DNA from: Spodoptera frugiperda
Taxonomy: Eukaryota; Arthropoda; Insecta; Lepidoptera; Noctuidae
DNA length: 64,000 nucleotides
Direction of reading: 5' to 3'
NCBI RefSeq assembly: GCF_023101765.2
Contig: NC_064238.1
Coordinates: 3,656,001 to 3,720,000, forward strand
The notes below the pieces were generated by a model. The model had not been told where the DNA came from, ran no database searches, and saw only the letters and a program-made list of their open reading frames with translations. A program made the position numbers and the translations under genes. Position 1 is the stretch's first letter, and the number at the start of each line of letters is the position of its first letter. Positions 50,034 to 62,781 of the stretch are shown here, one piece after another.

Positions 50034-50363
50034 CTATAAGGTGTTCTTAATTTACCTGCCACGGGTTTAATGGGAGGTAGTGTTGTGTTTGAATATTACA
50101 TTAGTGAAGAAATTTCGTTCCCTACCAGTTAAATCAATTTGAGAACATAGAGAAGTTAAATAAATAGTAACTCTACTCTACCCAAAGTGGTTGACAAATA
50201 CGCACTATGCGTCGCGACACAGACAGTGAAAAAGCCCTTTCACAATATACTCATATGTAGATTATTTTGTATGAAAAAAAATCATAATCAATAATTTTAT
50301 ATTTTGACACGACGCTACCTCCCATTAAATGACCGTGGCAGATAATTTTAGAACATCTCATAG
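50034..50363. mobile_element. MITE with about 55-bp imperfect inverted ends
   Basis: The left arm (about 50034-50090) has acctgccacgg...taatgggaggtag; the right arm (about 50307-50363) has its reverse complement, ctacctcccatta...ccgtggcag. The interior is non-coding. A shorter relative lies at 55453-55529. Confidence 0.7.
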
Positions 50364-50561
50364 ATTACAATTTCATGTGATTGTAAGCTGAACATTATTA
50401 AGTATTTTGCGATATGAAAAAAGTAATATTACCTAGACGAAAAACTACCAATATAGTTCGACTTTTACATATTCCCACCATATTATTTGCGATCGGCTTA
50501 CGGTATTTTGAAAGTGTTAGCATATCTTTCATAAACCGACGCTCCTTTTGAATTCCAAGAT

Positions 50562-50727
50562 CGTAAGACGCTTACACTGACTTAATATCAAGCGAAAAAC
50601 CTATGGATAATCGACAAGATAGTTTACACGTAGTTTTTGATATATATTTAGAATAGTGTACACAAGAGTTTATGGTGTAAATAACCTCCTTCGTTGACAA
50701 ACTTACTTGAAAGAAATAGAACTTGTT
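50562..50727 (+). repeat. 166-bp direct repeat, left copy
   Basis: Begins cgtaagacgcttacactgac and ends agaaatagaacttgtt. It matches 53523-53689 in the same orientation with only a handful of differences, roughly 95% by eye. No inverted ends and no TG...CA ends were seen, so it does not look like a classical LTR. Confidence 0.85.
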
Positions 50728-51114
50728 CGATGGCTCCTACGTATATGGGCCAAACTAACAATTTAGCCATTTTGAGTTTTTAATGGTAAACGCATCTTAA
50801 AGATGTAATTAATTATGTGAGCTATTAACAACCGTATAGAGATTTCTGCATAGAAACATGATTTTTTATTACAGTATAACGGCATATGTAACATGGATTT
50901 AAACGTACAAGGTCCTAAGAGTAGTTCGAGACTTATACGTGGGGAGTTCCCGCGCGTTTGTTTCGTAGTTTGGACCAATCTGCCAATTTGACACTTATAC
51001 GTTAAACGGAGCAATCGGCCGCAAAGTGATGAATACAAAAATTGTAATTTTGTTGTCTGATTAACTATTGTTTTATAAATAAATAATCTGAAATATCAGG
51101 AATTTTTAGGATGG

Positions 51115-53485
51115 ACGGCCAATGTGGCATTTTGGCCGTTTTACGTGTTATATTCTAAAAAAAATACACTCACGCCCTACAGTATTTTTTAATTTTTGGC
51201 CTGTTAATGTGTATAGCAAATTGAAATATTATTGCAACTACTATTGTAGTTACGATACTATAGTTACGTTATTATTAACTTTATTTAACTTACTATATTT
51301 ACATTATCTTACATTGATTTATTTTGTCTGCAGCTCCTTTGCCATTTGGAGCTAGTGAGATACTCATAAATTGCAGTTTAAGTCAAATATTGATATATTT
51401 GAAAATGATTCACTTCAACAAGAATAACAAAAGATACATTAGAAAATTCTATTTTGCTCGACTCTTATAACATGTTAATTTGTAAAAGTCAACTACCTCT
51501 ACCCAATGAAAAGTGTACCCACAGTAACATCACGAAAAAGAAAACAATTCTGATTTACACTCAAACTGTGTTTTAGTACCAGAAAGAAATGATAACAATT
51601 ATAAACCCATAGCTTCACACACATAATAATCTGTCACACATGGCACATAGCCCTTAGTTCATCAATCATAATTACACATAATACTGTCAAGCGAAAAAGT
51701 TTTTGAATCTTAAATCGAACATCATAGTGAAGAATTCAGTAAAAATACAGATCTGTTGTCTAATTACGATATGCGCGATGTTGATAATGCGACCCCAATG
51801 CCATCGTCAAATCATACTTAGTTCTTTCGGTGAAGAAGAACCTATTCCTTCAGTCTTATCATTGTTATCAGATGCAACTGCATCGTCCCCCGTTTCACAG
51901 TATTACTCATCAAGTAATGCTTCAACTCCCAACGCTCAAAAAAGGAAAATTTACTAAAAGAAGAGATAATGGAAGATTAAAAGAAAAAAATTGTAATGAA
52001 TGGATAGATTCGAAGAGAAAAATACTGGAAAAGCGTATAACAGTAGAAATGGAAAATTAAGAGATGTGAAACAAATAGGTGGACCATGTCAGAGCACATG
52101 TAAACTAAAGTGTTTCGAAAAACTTGATGGAGATGCAAGGAGTGATTATTCCATCAAATTTGGATGATTGGAGATCATTCTAAGCAATATGACTTTATTG
52201 TAAACTATGTTAATACCCAGGTTGTCTCACGAAGGTCATACACATATGCACGAAGATGCTATTGAAAATCATATTAAAATCTTAGATCAGCCAGTACGAA
52301 CAAGAAGGCAAATTGCCGATAGACCTAAATATTTTGCAACTATTTACAATCAGCTGTACACCCTTCCAAGAAGAAAGACTTGCTTGATTTACATAATATC
52401 CCACTTGATACTTGTATTTGTGTCAGCTTGGAGTTGTCAAGATAAGGTCTCATTGGCGGTGGCACGGGTTGGATCGCTCGATTACCTGCAATATGGTTAG
52501 TTGGGTGGTGCTGTGTAATGTTCGTGAACGGGCTCTGTCAAAACTGGTCAGCTCCAGACTGCATTAGTTTGTTGACTCAAGGTTATTTTCTTTTTCTAAA
52601 CTAAGTTGACTGAATATTAGTTTTACATTGTTCCCATATAGTTGAAGCAATCGAAACAATGTAACCAAGAATTGTATTGTGACTGATTGAAACAGAGTAA
52701 CCTATGGAGTTTCTTGCTTTCGTATCCATAGCAGCTCTACACTTTGGAACGAGTTTAGCTTCATGTGACTGACCGAAAAGAAAATATTATTATACATTAT
52801 GCTTTCATCAAAAGTGCACTTCCTGGTTTAATTGAAATAATATACATTTTGATGAAAAAAACTTTTTACACCACAGTTATTATGAAAATTTTGCAAGCAT
52901 CGAATGACATTGTGGCAATTAATGAAAGCGATAATGAAGAAAATTAGTGAAACTTATTAAGAATTTCTAGTACCTAATGTTATTTTGGTAATTTTTTCAC
53001 TTGATTGTATTTTTAGGCTTTGATACAGATTATTAGGTTTATAAGTTTGTTATTTTTTGTAACCTTATTAAGAAAATTATGATGTGAAGTAATTATTTTG
53101 TTAATCAAACTAAGATACCAGTAACAGTTTCCTTCTTACTCATTTTTTGTTGATTTTTTAATGAAAATACCAAAAAAGATGAAAAGTTGAGTGGTTTTAA
53201 GACTAATTCAATATTTATTTCAACAAATGTTAAAACTATTGCGTGTTTTTTTATTAATTAAATGATCTAACTGAGAACTCGGTTCGTAGGCTACCAGATT
53301 GTAAAACGTATAAGGGTCAATTGACATAAATAACTAAATATCTAAATGGCTTATATTCTTGTTATTTAATTATCAACTACTTCAAATGTTACTTATTTTA
53401 TGGGTAAAAAATGTAAAAAATATAGACGTTATGCTAATTAGTGTAATACTTTTATAATGGCCAATATGACACGATTGGCTTTTAG
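51115..53485 (+). mobile_element. Degenerate DNA-transposon-like element with imperfect terminal inverted repeats
   Basis: The left end (about 51117-51206) and the reverse complement of the right end (about 53403-53480) align: GCCAAT, then CAT(T/A)TTGGCC(G/A)TT, then an AT-rich tract with a run of T. The interior carries the frameshifted protein remnant at 51703-52265 and a second AT-rich open stretch (52765-52947). Exact termini and target duplication could not be fixed. The element sits between two 166-bp direct repeats. Confidence 0.45.
51703..52265 (+). pseudogene. Decayed transposon-linked protein, frameshifted and internally deleted
   Basis: Remnants occur in several frames. An acidic/serine-rich N-terminal part (51703-51957) shifts into a basic segment (NCNEWIDSKRKILEK, about 51948-52060), then a cysteine segment PCQSTCKLKCFEKL (about 52080-52130). 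After a further shift comes GDHSKQYDFIVNYV (about 52168-52209), and directly after that HEGHTHMHEDAIENHI in another frame (from about 52225). From memory, these blocks occur in the same order in a large uncharacterised family, expanded in insects, that has a Cys-rich N-terminal half and a GHxHMxxDxxH-like C-terminal motif. The region between the last two blocks appears deleted. At least three frame changes and stops make it non-functional. It lies inside degenerate terminal inverted repeats, so a DNA-transposon origin is likely. The family assignment is recall-based. Confidence 0.5.
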
Positions 53486-53522
53486 GGTGTTTTTAAAGAA
53501 AAATAATTTAAACATAAATTAA

Positions 53523-53689
53523 CGTAAGACGCTTACACTGACTTAATATCGAAGCGAAAAACCTATGGATAATCGACAAGATAGTTTACACGTGGTTTTT
53601 TATATATATTTGGAATAGTGTACACAAGAGTTTATGGTGTAAATAACCTCCTACGTTGACAAACTTAATTGAAAGAAATAGAACTTGTT
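53523..53689 (+). repeat. 166-bp direct repeat, right copy
   Basis: Same orientation as 50562-50727, about 2.8 kb away, with one single-base insertion and a few substitutions. The flanks beyond the repeat borders differ, so the shared unit is well delimited. Confidence 0.85.
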
Positions 53690-56600
53690 AGTGATAGTGA
53701 TTCAGCATTTTTAACTTAAAATACTAAAAATATATTAATTTTTATAAGGTATTGAGTAGTGTAATTGGTTTGTACCGTTCTATTCAATTAAATAAATAAA
53801 TAACTAATAACAACATAGAAACGGAATATAAAAATAATTAAAATATTTTTGTGTTTATTTCAAAAGACCTTTAAATTTTAATGTAGTTTTATTATTCCAG
53901 TGTTCCAGAGATATGTATTTGTAAAACAACAAGGATTTCCAGGTAATAAAGTGCAATAAGCAATATTTGCTACATATTTTTTATACCATATCAATTATAA
54001 TATACCGTACACAAATAAGGTTGGAAGTTTAAAATAGTACGACATTATTTAATGAGTAAACATTATTATGTGGCACTCAACAAATTTTACTTTCCATTTC
54101 AATATTTATAAAATGTAGTTAAAACTTGAAAATTCATTCAAAAACACAAACTATAAATAATTAAACTGTATATTTCACTTCGCTACGAGATCACACTAAA
54201 TCCTCATAATAACAAAATCCTTGAAGCGAACGTCATATTCATAACTTATTTAAGTTTACGTAAACGTAAATTTATAGCTCACGTAGATGTAACGTAGTAA
54301 ACCTAAATAATTTACGTAACCCAACAAATTTTCACGAACACCCACGCAACGAGATAATCCCAATCTCCCCTTTCGTTGGGAATCTATTCTCGCGGGTTTA
54401 ACTCTTATCTATGCGGGGGATACGAAAGCAAAACAAATCAGCAACGAGTCTTGATAGTCGGGAACAAGTTTTTCATTAATATTCTATTCATATTCAAATC
54501 TGATTCGACAGGCGTTATCGCGCGGTGTTCCAGAATTCGGATCACGCGCCTTCTCGTCTCGCGAACCACGAATAACATGGATATCGAAACTCGTGATTGG
54601 CTATATTATCAACGTTAAACATGACGCCATGACGGTGTGATTTAAACGGCTATTGTTTGTTCGTTTGTTCGTAGATTGTCCTTATTTGTGTTGAAGGGGC
54701 TTCGAAATTGTTTACGTGACAGAAGCCAGTTTTTGCTGTGAATTTAGTTTATCTTTATGTTTGCGTTTTCTATGCAAATTGTATCGAGTTAATTGTAGCG
54801 ATACTGTTTAGTTTAGGTGTAATTTCTAAGCTGAAGATGTTTTGATAAGAGTTTCTAAGTTCTTTGTTGATTTTCACAAAGTAGTTGTGGTATCTTTTGA
54901 ACTTTTAATAGAGTGTTTTGATTTCAATCAACCTACTTCATATAAAAACTATTTTCTATTTAATTCTATGATTTATTTGTTTTACGATAGGTACACGATA
55001 TAATAATGAACGTACCATGGACTTCATGAAACCACAAACATATATACATATTTCAAAAACAATACGTTACCATTGGCTACCATCCTAAAAATCAGATCGT
55101 TCCACCAATCAATGGGAATCAGATGCCCAACAATTTGATTTAAATGCTTTGTGAATTACTGTAGCGATCGTAACGCGTTTGTTACCACATCATTCAAACT
55201 CATCCCGAAACGAAATTAACAAGTGAACCGCTAAATTTAAAGGTACCTATTATCCAAGATATTTCCCTGTGCCTTTAGGGCTGGCATTTAATTGCACGGG
55301 ATGATGTAATTATTCATTTTGATTTTTAGTTGAAAGTTTTATGATTGGAGTTTTAATTTCAAAATTACTGGTATATAAGGTATAATAAATCTAATAATGG
55401 AATAATTAGTGAAAAACAAGCCAGTGACATAAAGAACTTGGAGAAATACTATGTTCTAAAAGTATCTGCCACGGTTTTACACAACATAATACTACCTCCC
55501 ATTAAAGCTGTGGCAGATACTTTTAGAACACTTTATACGAGCGTATGGTTGTTACGTTATTTCTGGGTATATGGAAGTACCTTATACCGAATTCGAAAAG
55601 TATAGTAAAATGTTGCAATTTCTTCTTTTAACTAAATATTAAACTAGTTAAAATTTGACCAACAACTACTAATAAATATTTTACATAATCATCTCTAGTA
55701 CTCGTAACCACGTTCAAATATAACAATTTGACAGCCCTAACATTGGCAGATATCAGTCGAATTCCAATGCCGTAAACCGTTCATGATTCATGTTTATTCA
55801 AGCGTTGGCTCTGTGGCGCATTTCAGTCGTAAACCTGTTTACTGACTTCGTAATTATAATCCTATAGCTTTATAATCATCGTCTATCATTGATGTGATTG
55901 GTGGAATTAAATGTGCCATTTCGAATCCGAATTCGAAACATTTATTGTTGTATAGGGTGTGTTTGGCGATTTAAATTATTTAAATTTGGATTTTGTGTTT
56001 GGTTAGAATCACAGAATGTTACATGAAATTATGATTATTTTTCTTCCACTTATTTAAATGTAAGGTCTCTGGAGCTGATATATTTAGAACACCCAGTGCC
56101 TCTATATAAGTGCTCATGATAACTACTAGAAATAAAACAAACGATTTTAGAGGTAGGACTCCCACACTATCTACTTCACTCTTTAAGGTTTCTTCTTATC
56201 ATTTAAAACAGAGTATCTTTCCAATTGTCCGTGTTATAATATGAATTTACTTATAATAGAGTCTGACTGAGACTCGAGTTGGCGTCAAGTTGTCTACGTT
56301 TATAGACAATAACACAATCGAAACAACTACAGGACTGCAGTTATCGATTTACTGTTTATTGGTTTTATGATACACATTAAATATACCATGAAAGATCGAA
56401 CAGTTGCCAGTTCGATATATTTGTAGCCAATTCATATGTGTTTATGACTTGCAAAAAGTGCAATGACCTCAAGAAAATCCAATTTAAAGCGAAAATTTTG
56501 CTCGTAATTTTCATACACGGCTTCAAGTAAAACAAATGTTCGTACTTAGTACTGTGAGGTTGCAATTTAATGATAAATGTGTATTTAGCAATAAGCAGCG

Positions 56601-58379
56601 AGTAAATGTTGCATCTACTGGGATTGTGTGAACTAGCAAAGATAAATGGAATGAATGTCGCTCTAGAGGCTTGTACCTGACAGCTATGAAATTATTGCAA
56701 ACGCTTATTACAGTACTGAAGCAATCTTTTGGCTTTGGAGTTCTTTAAACTGCATAGAGGTCAATGAACTAAGTTTATTGGCATTTTGACTGACAGATTT
56801 TTCTTTACGTTTGTAGTCTAATTGTATGTTTTATGTACTTTACGGTGTGCCATCAACAAGGATATAACACAATGAATGGAAAAATATAGAATTAATGCCT
56901 TTTCTTAGTAGGTATTACGTTAAATTAGCATGTTCTACGAAAGTTATTATATGAAACATATTATTTTAGTAGTACAGAGAGTACCATTATGATGAAAATA
57001 AGATCATATTTTATACCTATTAAAATGAAATATTCATTCTAATTTCCCTTCGTATCTTCCTAACATGTTAAAAATAATTATGTTTGTAATACTCCATTAA
57101 TTTATAATTTTAAGTCATGTCTTTTGCAAAAAGATGTCCTGTTGTCATCGATTATGGCTTGATCAAACATTAAATTTGTTTCGAAAAAAAACATTTTCCT
57201 TTGATGATATTAATATTTATAAGTAATTTCTTTGACAACGTAATTTGGTGTACACTTAAAGAAAAGGTAATTAAAAAACTCCGTTCCAAAAGATCAAGGG
57301 ACGTTTTTGGAAATTGATTATTTAATTGGAAAATCTGTCTTTATTGTAATTTCTAGAGTCGGGAAGAGGAAAAAATGTATTTTAAACTTATTTTACAGTT
57401 ATAACAAAACAAAAAATCAAAGTAAATTCGAGTACGGTAAACAAACTAAGAAATACGGACACTCCGTTGAACACTAGACTTACGGTTCAACATCCAACTA
57501 CCAAACACATTATAAAAATGGCCCTCCATTCATTTCGAACCACATCAAAGCAAAAATAACATTTTCAAAATATTCCCAGAAATGTCTCATCTAATTACCT
57601 CAATTCCCAATACATTGTCAATACTCTTTGTAATCAAATACCTACATTTGCAGTTTACGGTTATAATTGGCAGGGGAATGCGTCTCAACGGCTCACTGGC
57701 TGGCAGGCATCGTAAAATATTTTACAACCATCTTAAATCGAACATTATCGCTGTACGAAACTCCCTGGAGGTTACGCGACGTTCCCTCCTAATATTTTGC
57801 ATTATTCCAGCCGTTGAATATAAGTACATATTGAGTTACATTATCTATAATGAGGACTTCGTTAGTCTTAACTGCGACTACCGAACTTACAGTTACAGGA
57901 TACCTGACTCATTATAAGTGTAAGGTTTTTGACTCCTTAAGTATTTATAGATACTAAGGACTTACCTGAGAAGTGTCAAAAGATCAACCGAACCAACCAA
58001 CCTAATTATATACCACTGATCAACAATGACAATTGTCCACCAAATGACCAATTTAATACATGACATACTGACTTGCTTTAATAGCATAATTATTGGAATA
58101 TAGTTCTTATTTACACTTTAATGTGATATAGAAATTATAATTGCTATAGTTAGCAGTGTGAACGACAAGTCATCGGTCCTCTAATTGGCCCCATGGGAAG
58201 GTATTGGCTTGTGATCAACAATGTGCATACTAAATGGAGTGTGAATGAACCTTTACTCATTAAGGAACTTTTGATTACCTATTAACGTATTATTGGCTTT
58301 CATAATGCTTCGCAAGTCGCGTCTATCGTCGTTTGGCTTTCAACAATAATATTCATTAGTAAACAGGTGAAAACGTACT
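53690..58379. other. Intergenic, no gene seen
   Basis: A CpG-containing stretch at 54330-54620, the small MITE at 55453, and a 111-aa frame at 57582-57917 with no recognisable domain. Otherwise AT-rich. Confidence 0.5.
55453..55529. mobile_element. Internally deleted MITE with perfect 20-bp inverted ends
   Basis: The arms 55453-55472 and 55510-55529 are exact reverse complements (gttctaaaagtatctgccac). The loop holds the same ctacctcccatta block as the right arm at 50307-50363, so it belongs to that family. Confidence 0.75.
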
Positions 58380-58560
58380 CAGCTAAGCTATGTTTTTATA
58401 TGGAAAGATGCGTGCGACGGACGCGTGCTATAGATGACTTATCTACTATTGATACATTGCGTACTCGACCTGCGCATCTTTCTTGTACCTACATAGCTTA
58501 GTATCAGTGAAATGGCCATATAGTTTTACAGCTTAGCTATTACAACTTGTAGCATAGTTA
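58380..58560. mobile_element. MITE-like repeat, 'gctatg' family (copy 1)
   Basis: The left part, agctaagctatgtttttata then tggaaagatgcg, is inversely matched by cgcatctttcttgtacctac then atagctta near 58466-58500. A 26-base block at 58390-58415 is identical to 10138-10163. Confidence 0.55.
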
Positions 58561-60309
58561 CTAAGTCTAAGAGTCGCGTTTGATTTTTAAGTCGGATGTC
58601 ATCTTTCCTAATGTATTGTTAATGGAATTTTAAACAGAATGCAACTGATGTAGGCTCTGAGTATTTCTGCTCTAAATATTTACTATATTATAAATAAAAT
58701 ATTTATAAATGCAATGCCATTAGTATTCAAAAACAGAAAACCGGTGCTACTGTTACTCAATATAGATCAATATTCTTCACCTTACTATAAAACATATTGA
58801 TTTAGTCCAGCCACAGTAAACTTCTGAATTCTAGTAATTCCATTTTATACACTGTAATTGGAAGGCTAGAAAGCTTAAATATGTATGTGTAATGGTTGTG
58901 TATAGAGTATTATATAACATGCAAACAGCCGTCGGCCGTATTAGCTATGCATTTAGTCGATTCGGACTAACTTGAGCTACGATAAATCGATACAATCGGA
59001 GTGAGGTAGAAGTGTGTTTTATCAGAAGGTTTTTGGTTGAAATAAATGGACAGATGATAATGTTACATAAGTGTATATATGAGTTTATAATTTTTGTTTT
59101 AAATGGTTGCTAGAGCCAAGGAAAAACTTTTGTGTGGGAATGATCTTGAAAAGTGATTTTTTCAAAAGCTAAGTTGTTTTCGTATAGTGTCTAAAATTCG
59201 GTCGATAATAGGCCCAATCTTTATCATACTGAAATTAGATAGGAACTTAACTAACGCAAGGTGAATGAACTTTAAGTACAACAGTAATTACCTCTAAAAA
59301 AATAAGACTGGAGGTTTGTTTGGATATAAAGCTGAACGATCGCATTAAAGATGACTAACATTGGACACAATAAAAAAAAAAACAGTTGAAAAAAAAAAAA
59401 ACAACTTATAATGGAAAAACACCGTTTGTTTGACTTTGTTCGTCGTGGCTATTTACACGACAACCTAGGAAAGAATCTGAGATCAGCATGTACACACGGA
59501 TTCACACTAAGCTATGCATAAACCACTATAAACTGACCGTCGAATGTACAAAAAGACTATACAAACCGAGACCATGATAAACTGGTTATGTGTAGCATGA
59601 CATGTAGCCATGTATACTATGTGGGAGGAGACGTTAAACATGAAATATTTCCTCCGCAATATATTTGCACGCGTGTCTTGACGTTTAAGCGGTCGTTTAT
59701 CAATATGCCCTTACGATCTCCAGCTTAGACGTACAAAAATATTGTACAAGAAATAACAATGGTTTTTAAAGGCTTAGATACTATTTGGAATATGTATTAT
59801 TTTTGCGCCTAACTATTTTTAGAAAACATAATTAATCTGATGAGTAAGGGATTCTTACAATGCAATATTGTATCTTTTGATTGGCCTAATGATTTTTATA
59901 ATAACAATATTGTAAGACATACAAAATTAATTAAAAATCACAGTTTACTTAGAGAAAAGCTCTTCTAGTTTTGAGTCACAGGGGACTCTTCATCATGAGC
60001 AGCGTGCGCAGACGCGTCAACGTCGCGCAGCCCTACTCTGTAGACTGTTACTGCTACTACTAAAAGTTAATCACGAGATTTTTTGATGTAATCAAAATAA
60101 AAGTAACATTCAAAACATATCAGTTAAAGGAAAAGTCTGGACAATAAGAGCCGACAAGTCTCAATCGACTTCGCTCGTTCACACATCCGAAACTTAGACC
60201 ATCACCACTCAATCCAACCGTATTGTGGGACTCGGACGGACTATTGCTAGCACCGTTATCGACACCTTTGAGTGAGCATGACAAACTTCTAATTGCCGGA
60301 TCGAGCTAA

Positions 60310-60362
60310 CCGTCAATAGTAGCAAGGAGTTTGGAACCGTGATCAGTATTGAGCAATATATC
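60310..60362 (+). mobile_element. SINE family A fragment
   Basis: Short match to the body (caatagtagcaaggagtttg ... gatcagtatt), strongly diverged. Confidence 0.4.
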
Positions 60363-60442
60363 TTCTAGTGCATCAAGAAAGGAGTCATTTCTAAATATTT
60401 TGGGGCATTCTAGTCGTAAGTTATGAAATGTACCCTATACGC

Positions 60443-60625
60443 TTTTTTAAAAAAAAAACGTTGCCCCACACTTGTATTTTCTCCCATGTTGTGTTGTACA
60501 AGTTCACATACACATGACACCCAGACTCCGAAACAATAATTTGTGGATCATACAAAAAGTTGCTCCGTGCGGGAATCGAACCCGCTACACGTTGCACACC
60601 AGCCAGTTCGTCAACTAGGCAATCA
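60443..60625 (-). mobile_element. SINE family B, minus strand, intact B box
   Basis: Begins with the complement of the A tail and gttgccccacact. Contains ataatttgtggatcatacaa and the complemented B box GGAATCGAACC at about 60569-60580. Confidence 0.8.
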
Positions 60626-62570
60626 TTAAAATTAGTTTGAGTTTGTACAATAAAAAAAAATACAAGGCTTGATGAGATCTTGATGAAATAAATCAGACCT
60701 AGGTATTCATTATTGTTCTCATTTTTGTTTAACTAATTATTATTTGATTCTACTCATAATTAAAAATAAGTTTCCTCTTTAACCTTGAACTAACATAATG
60801 ATGCGGTAAAGAGATCGATACACCCAAGGCTGCAGCTAACCCAAACATATACAGGGTGAGAAATGAGGGCGATTCATTCCTAGAGCCCATTATTCAAGTT
60901 TGCCGAAAACAAAATAAGATTGCTAACATCTTTTCTTCTGACGTCATACGAGTACGTTGCAGAGAACGTTCGGAATTTAAAACACCGCACGCACCATAAA
61001 CAATACAAATTTGAATTTTACGATTATTCCACTGGTAGTAAATAGACAACATATTTTCAAATAATTTTCCAGCAAGAACACTCGAGTGGCTTATCTCAAA
61101 ATTTCAGAACGGGCACTAATAATAAAATTTTAATGTGTGCTTGAGATTATTTTTGCGAAATGTCTGCAAAACGAAAGAGCAAACTTTGCACTAATAAAAT
61201 TGAGACTCTTAAAACTATATAAGACCGGTTTTATGATCACGCTACTTGCAGTAGACAGCCTGTTTGACGATAAGGACTAGCAATAGACTTATGCACCATA
61301 TTTACATTCGGCTGACGGTACTAAAGTTTTATAATTCATAACTTCTATTGAGTGCCTATTTGAATAAAATTACGAGACTATTAATCATAAGGAAAGTCTT
61401 ACTAAAACAAGTTAAAGTTAAAGAAATGTCATCATCAAGCGTAAATATGATCTTCCCTTCTCAAGTAATAAAACACTTCACCGTGTCTAAGTATGACAAA
61501 TACATTATTTTCCGTTCCAAGTACAAACAAAACCCAGCGAAAGTTTTCCTTACAGCGCCTTTATTGCTGTTGTAAAACAACATTTTGCTTCGCCGTACAA
61601 AATCAGTCAACAACAAACTCCGAATTGTTGAGATGTGTGAATCTTAGACCCTCGTCGCTCACCTGATTGCGGAATGCAAATCGGCCTCGAGGGACCTTAG
61701 CCCTAATATGTAAGAGGAATAGAGCTTTTTATCCCACACAACAGGTACGGGAAAGGCCGACTAACCGTAACAGACACGTGAGTAGCTGAAATGGTTTTGA
61801 ATAGTTTATAGTGCTTTATTTCGCTAGTGTTTTATTATTTAAGGCCACTCCGTCCCGTGGCATTGTCCGCATTTTTCTTAATTTCCCCCCCAAAAAATTC
61901 TCTTTTAGAAGGTATTTGAAAAACGTGCTTTTGGGCCCGTGTTGTTTGTTAGTTTTCACACTGTGCACTATTTACTCGTCGGCTTTTTTATTGTATTACA
62001 GGCTGACGTCGGGTAGGGGAATGCAGGGACTGTGGATTCCATTTGCATGTATTTTACTTGTTCACATAAATAATGACAACAAAGCAACATTAAAAATAAA
62101 TTTAAATTTAAAATTTAGTAAATGTAAAATTTATTTTGATGGAATACACAAACGTGTCTAAAATACGAGTGTGGTATAGTTGTGTTTAATGTTTTATCCA
62201 AATTATATTTTTTACATAAATAAAAAACAATAACTTTGTTTTTCAAAACAAAGATCCACAATCGTATAAAATACATAAGTATAAATAAACTGCTTAGTTT
62301 CTTCAACACAGTTTCATCGATTCGAATTCCTAAGAACCGTTTACCGGTCGCTTTCTGCAATTTCCTTGCTGTTTCATTTATACTTTAATTATATTACGAC
62401 CTACATAACACGACTACACGAACAATATTTTAATACACCATACATATTAAATATCTGATTCATTAGAATTACAAGAAATTCATTAATAAAGAATTTTGTT
62501 TTTTTACTGATATCTCTTTTTCCTTGTGATTTTCTTTATTTATATATTACTGGATACCTTTTTTATATTA

Positions 62571-62781
62571 GAAGCCGGTAAACGAGCAGACAAATCACCT
62601 GATGGTAAGCAATCACCGCCATCCATAGACATACGAAACACCAGAGGCGTTAGAAGTGCGTTGCCGGCTTTTTTGGGGGTTAAAAATTTAAGGGTTGTTG
62701 GGGAATCAGGGATTGGGAAAGGGAGTAATTGGGCCTCCGATAACCTCACTCACATAATGAAACACAACGCAAGCGTTACCT
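62571..62781 (+). repeat. Dispersed repeat family C, 3'-truncated
   Basis: Starts aagccggtaaacgagcagac like 63113 and ends after acaacgcaagcgtta. Same orientation as the copy 330 bases downstream. Confidence 0.75.

Larger units (their letters stand above)
58561..62570. other. Intergenic, no gene seen
   Basis: Two A-runs at 59371-59400, a CpG-rich 70-base island at 59985-60060, and SINEs at 60310 and 60443. gcggaatgcaaatcggcctc at about 61670 resembles gcggaatgcaattatattgg at about 6959. Frames of 75-116 aa (61348, 61811) are unrecognised. Confidence 0.5.

Noticed and set aside
50562..53689. LTR retrotransposon
   Set aside because: Direct repeats are present, but there are no TG...CA ends, primer-binding site or polypurine tract, and no gag or pol domains.
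57582..57917. 111-aa plus-strand frame
   Set aside because: No recognisable motif and no supporting context; length is within what occurs by chance in this much sequence.
60543..60600. tRNA-like sequence with a strong B box (minus strand)
   Set aside because: Part of the family B SINE; no complete cloverleaf or proper acceptor stem.
61811..62161. 116-aa plus-strand frame
   Set aside because: Low-complexity lysine/phenylalanine-rich end from AT-rich DNA; no motif recognised.
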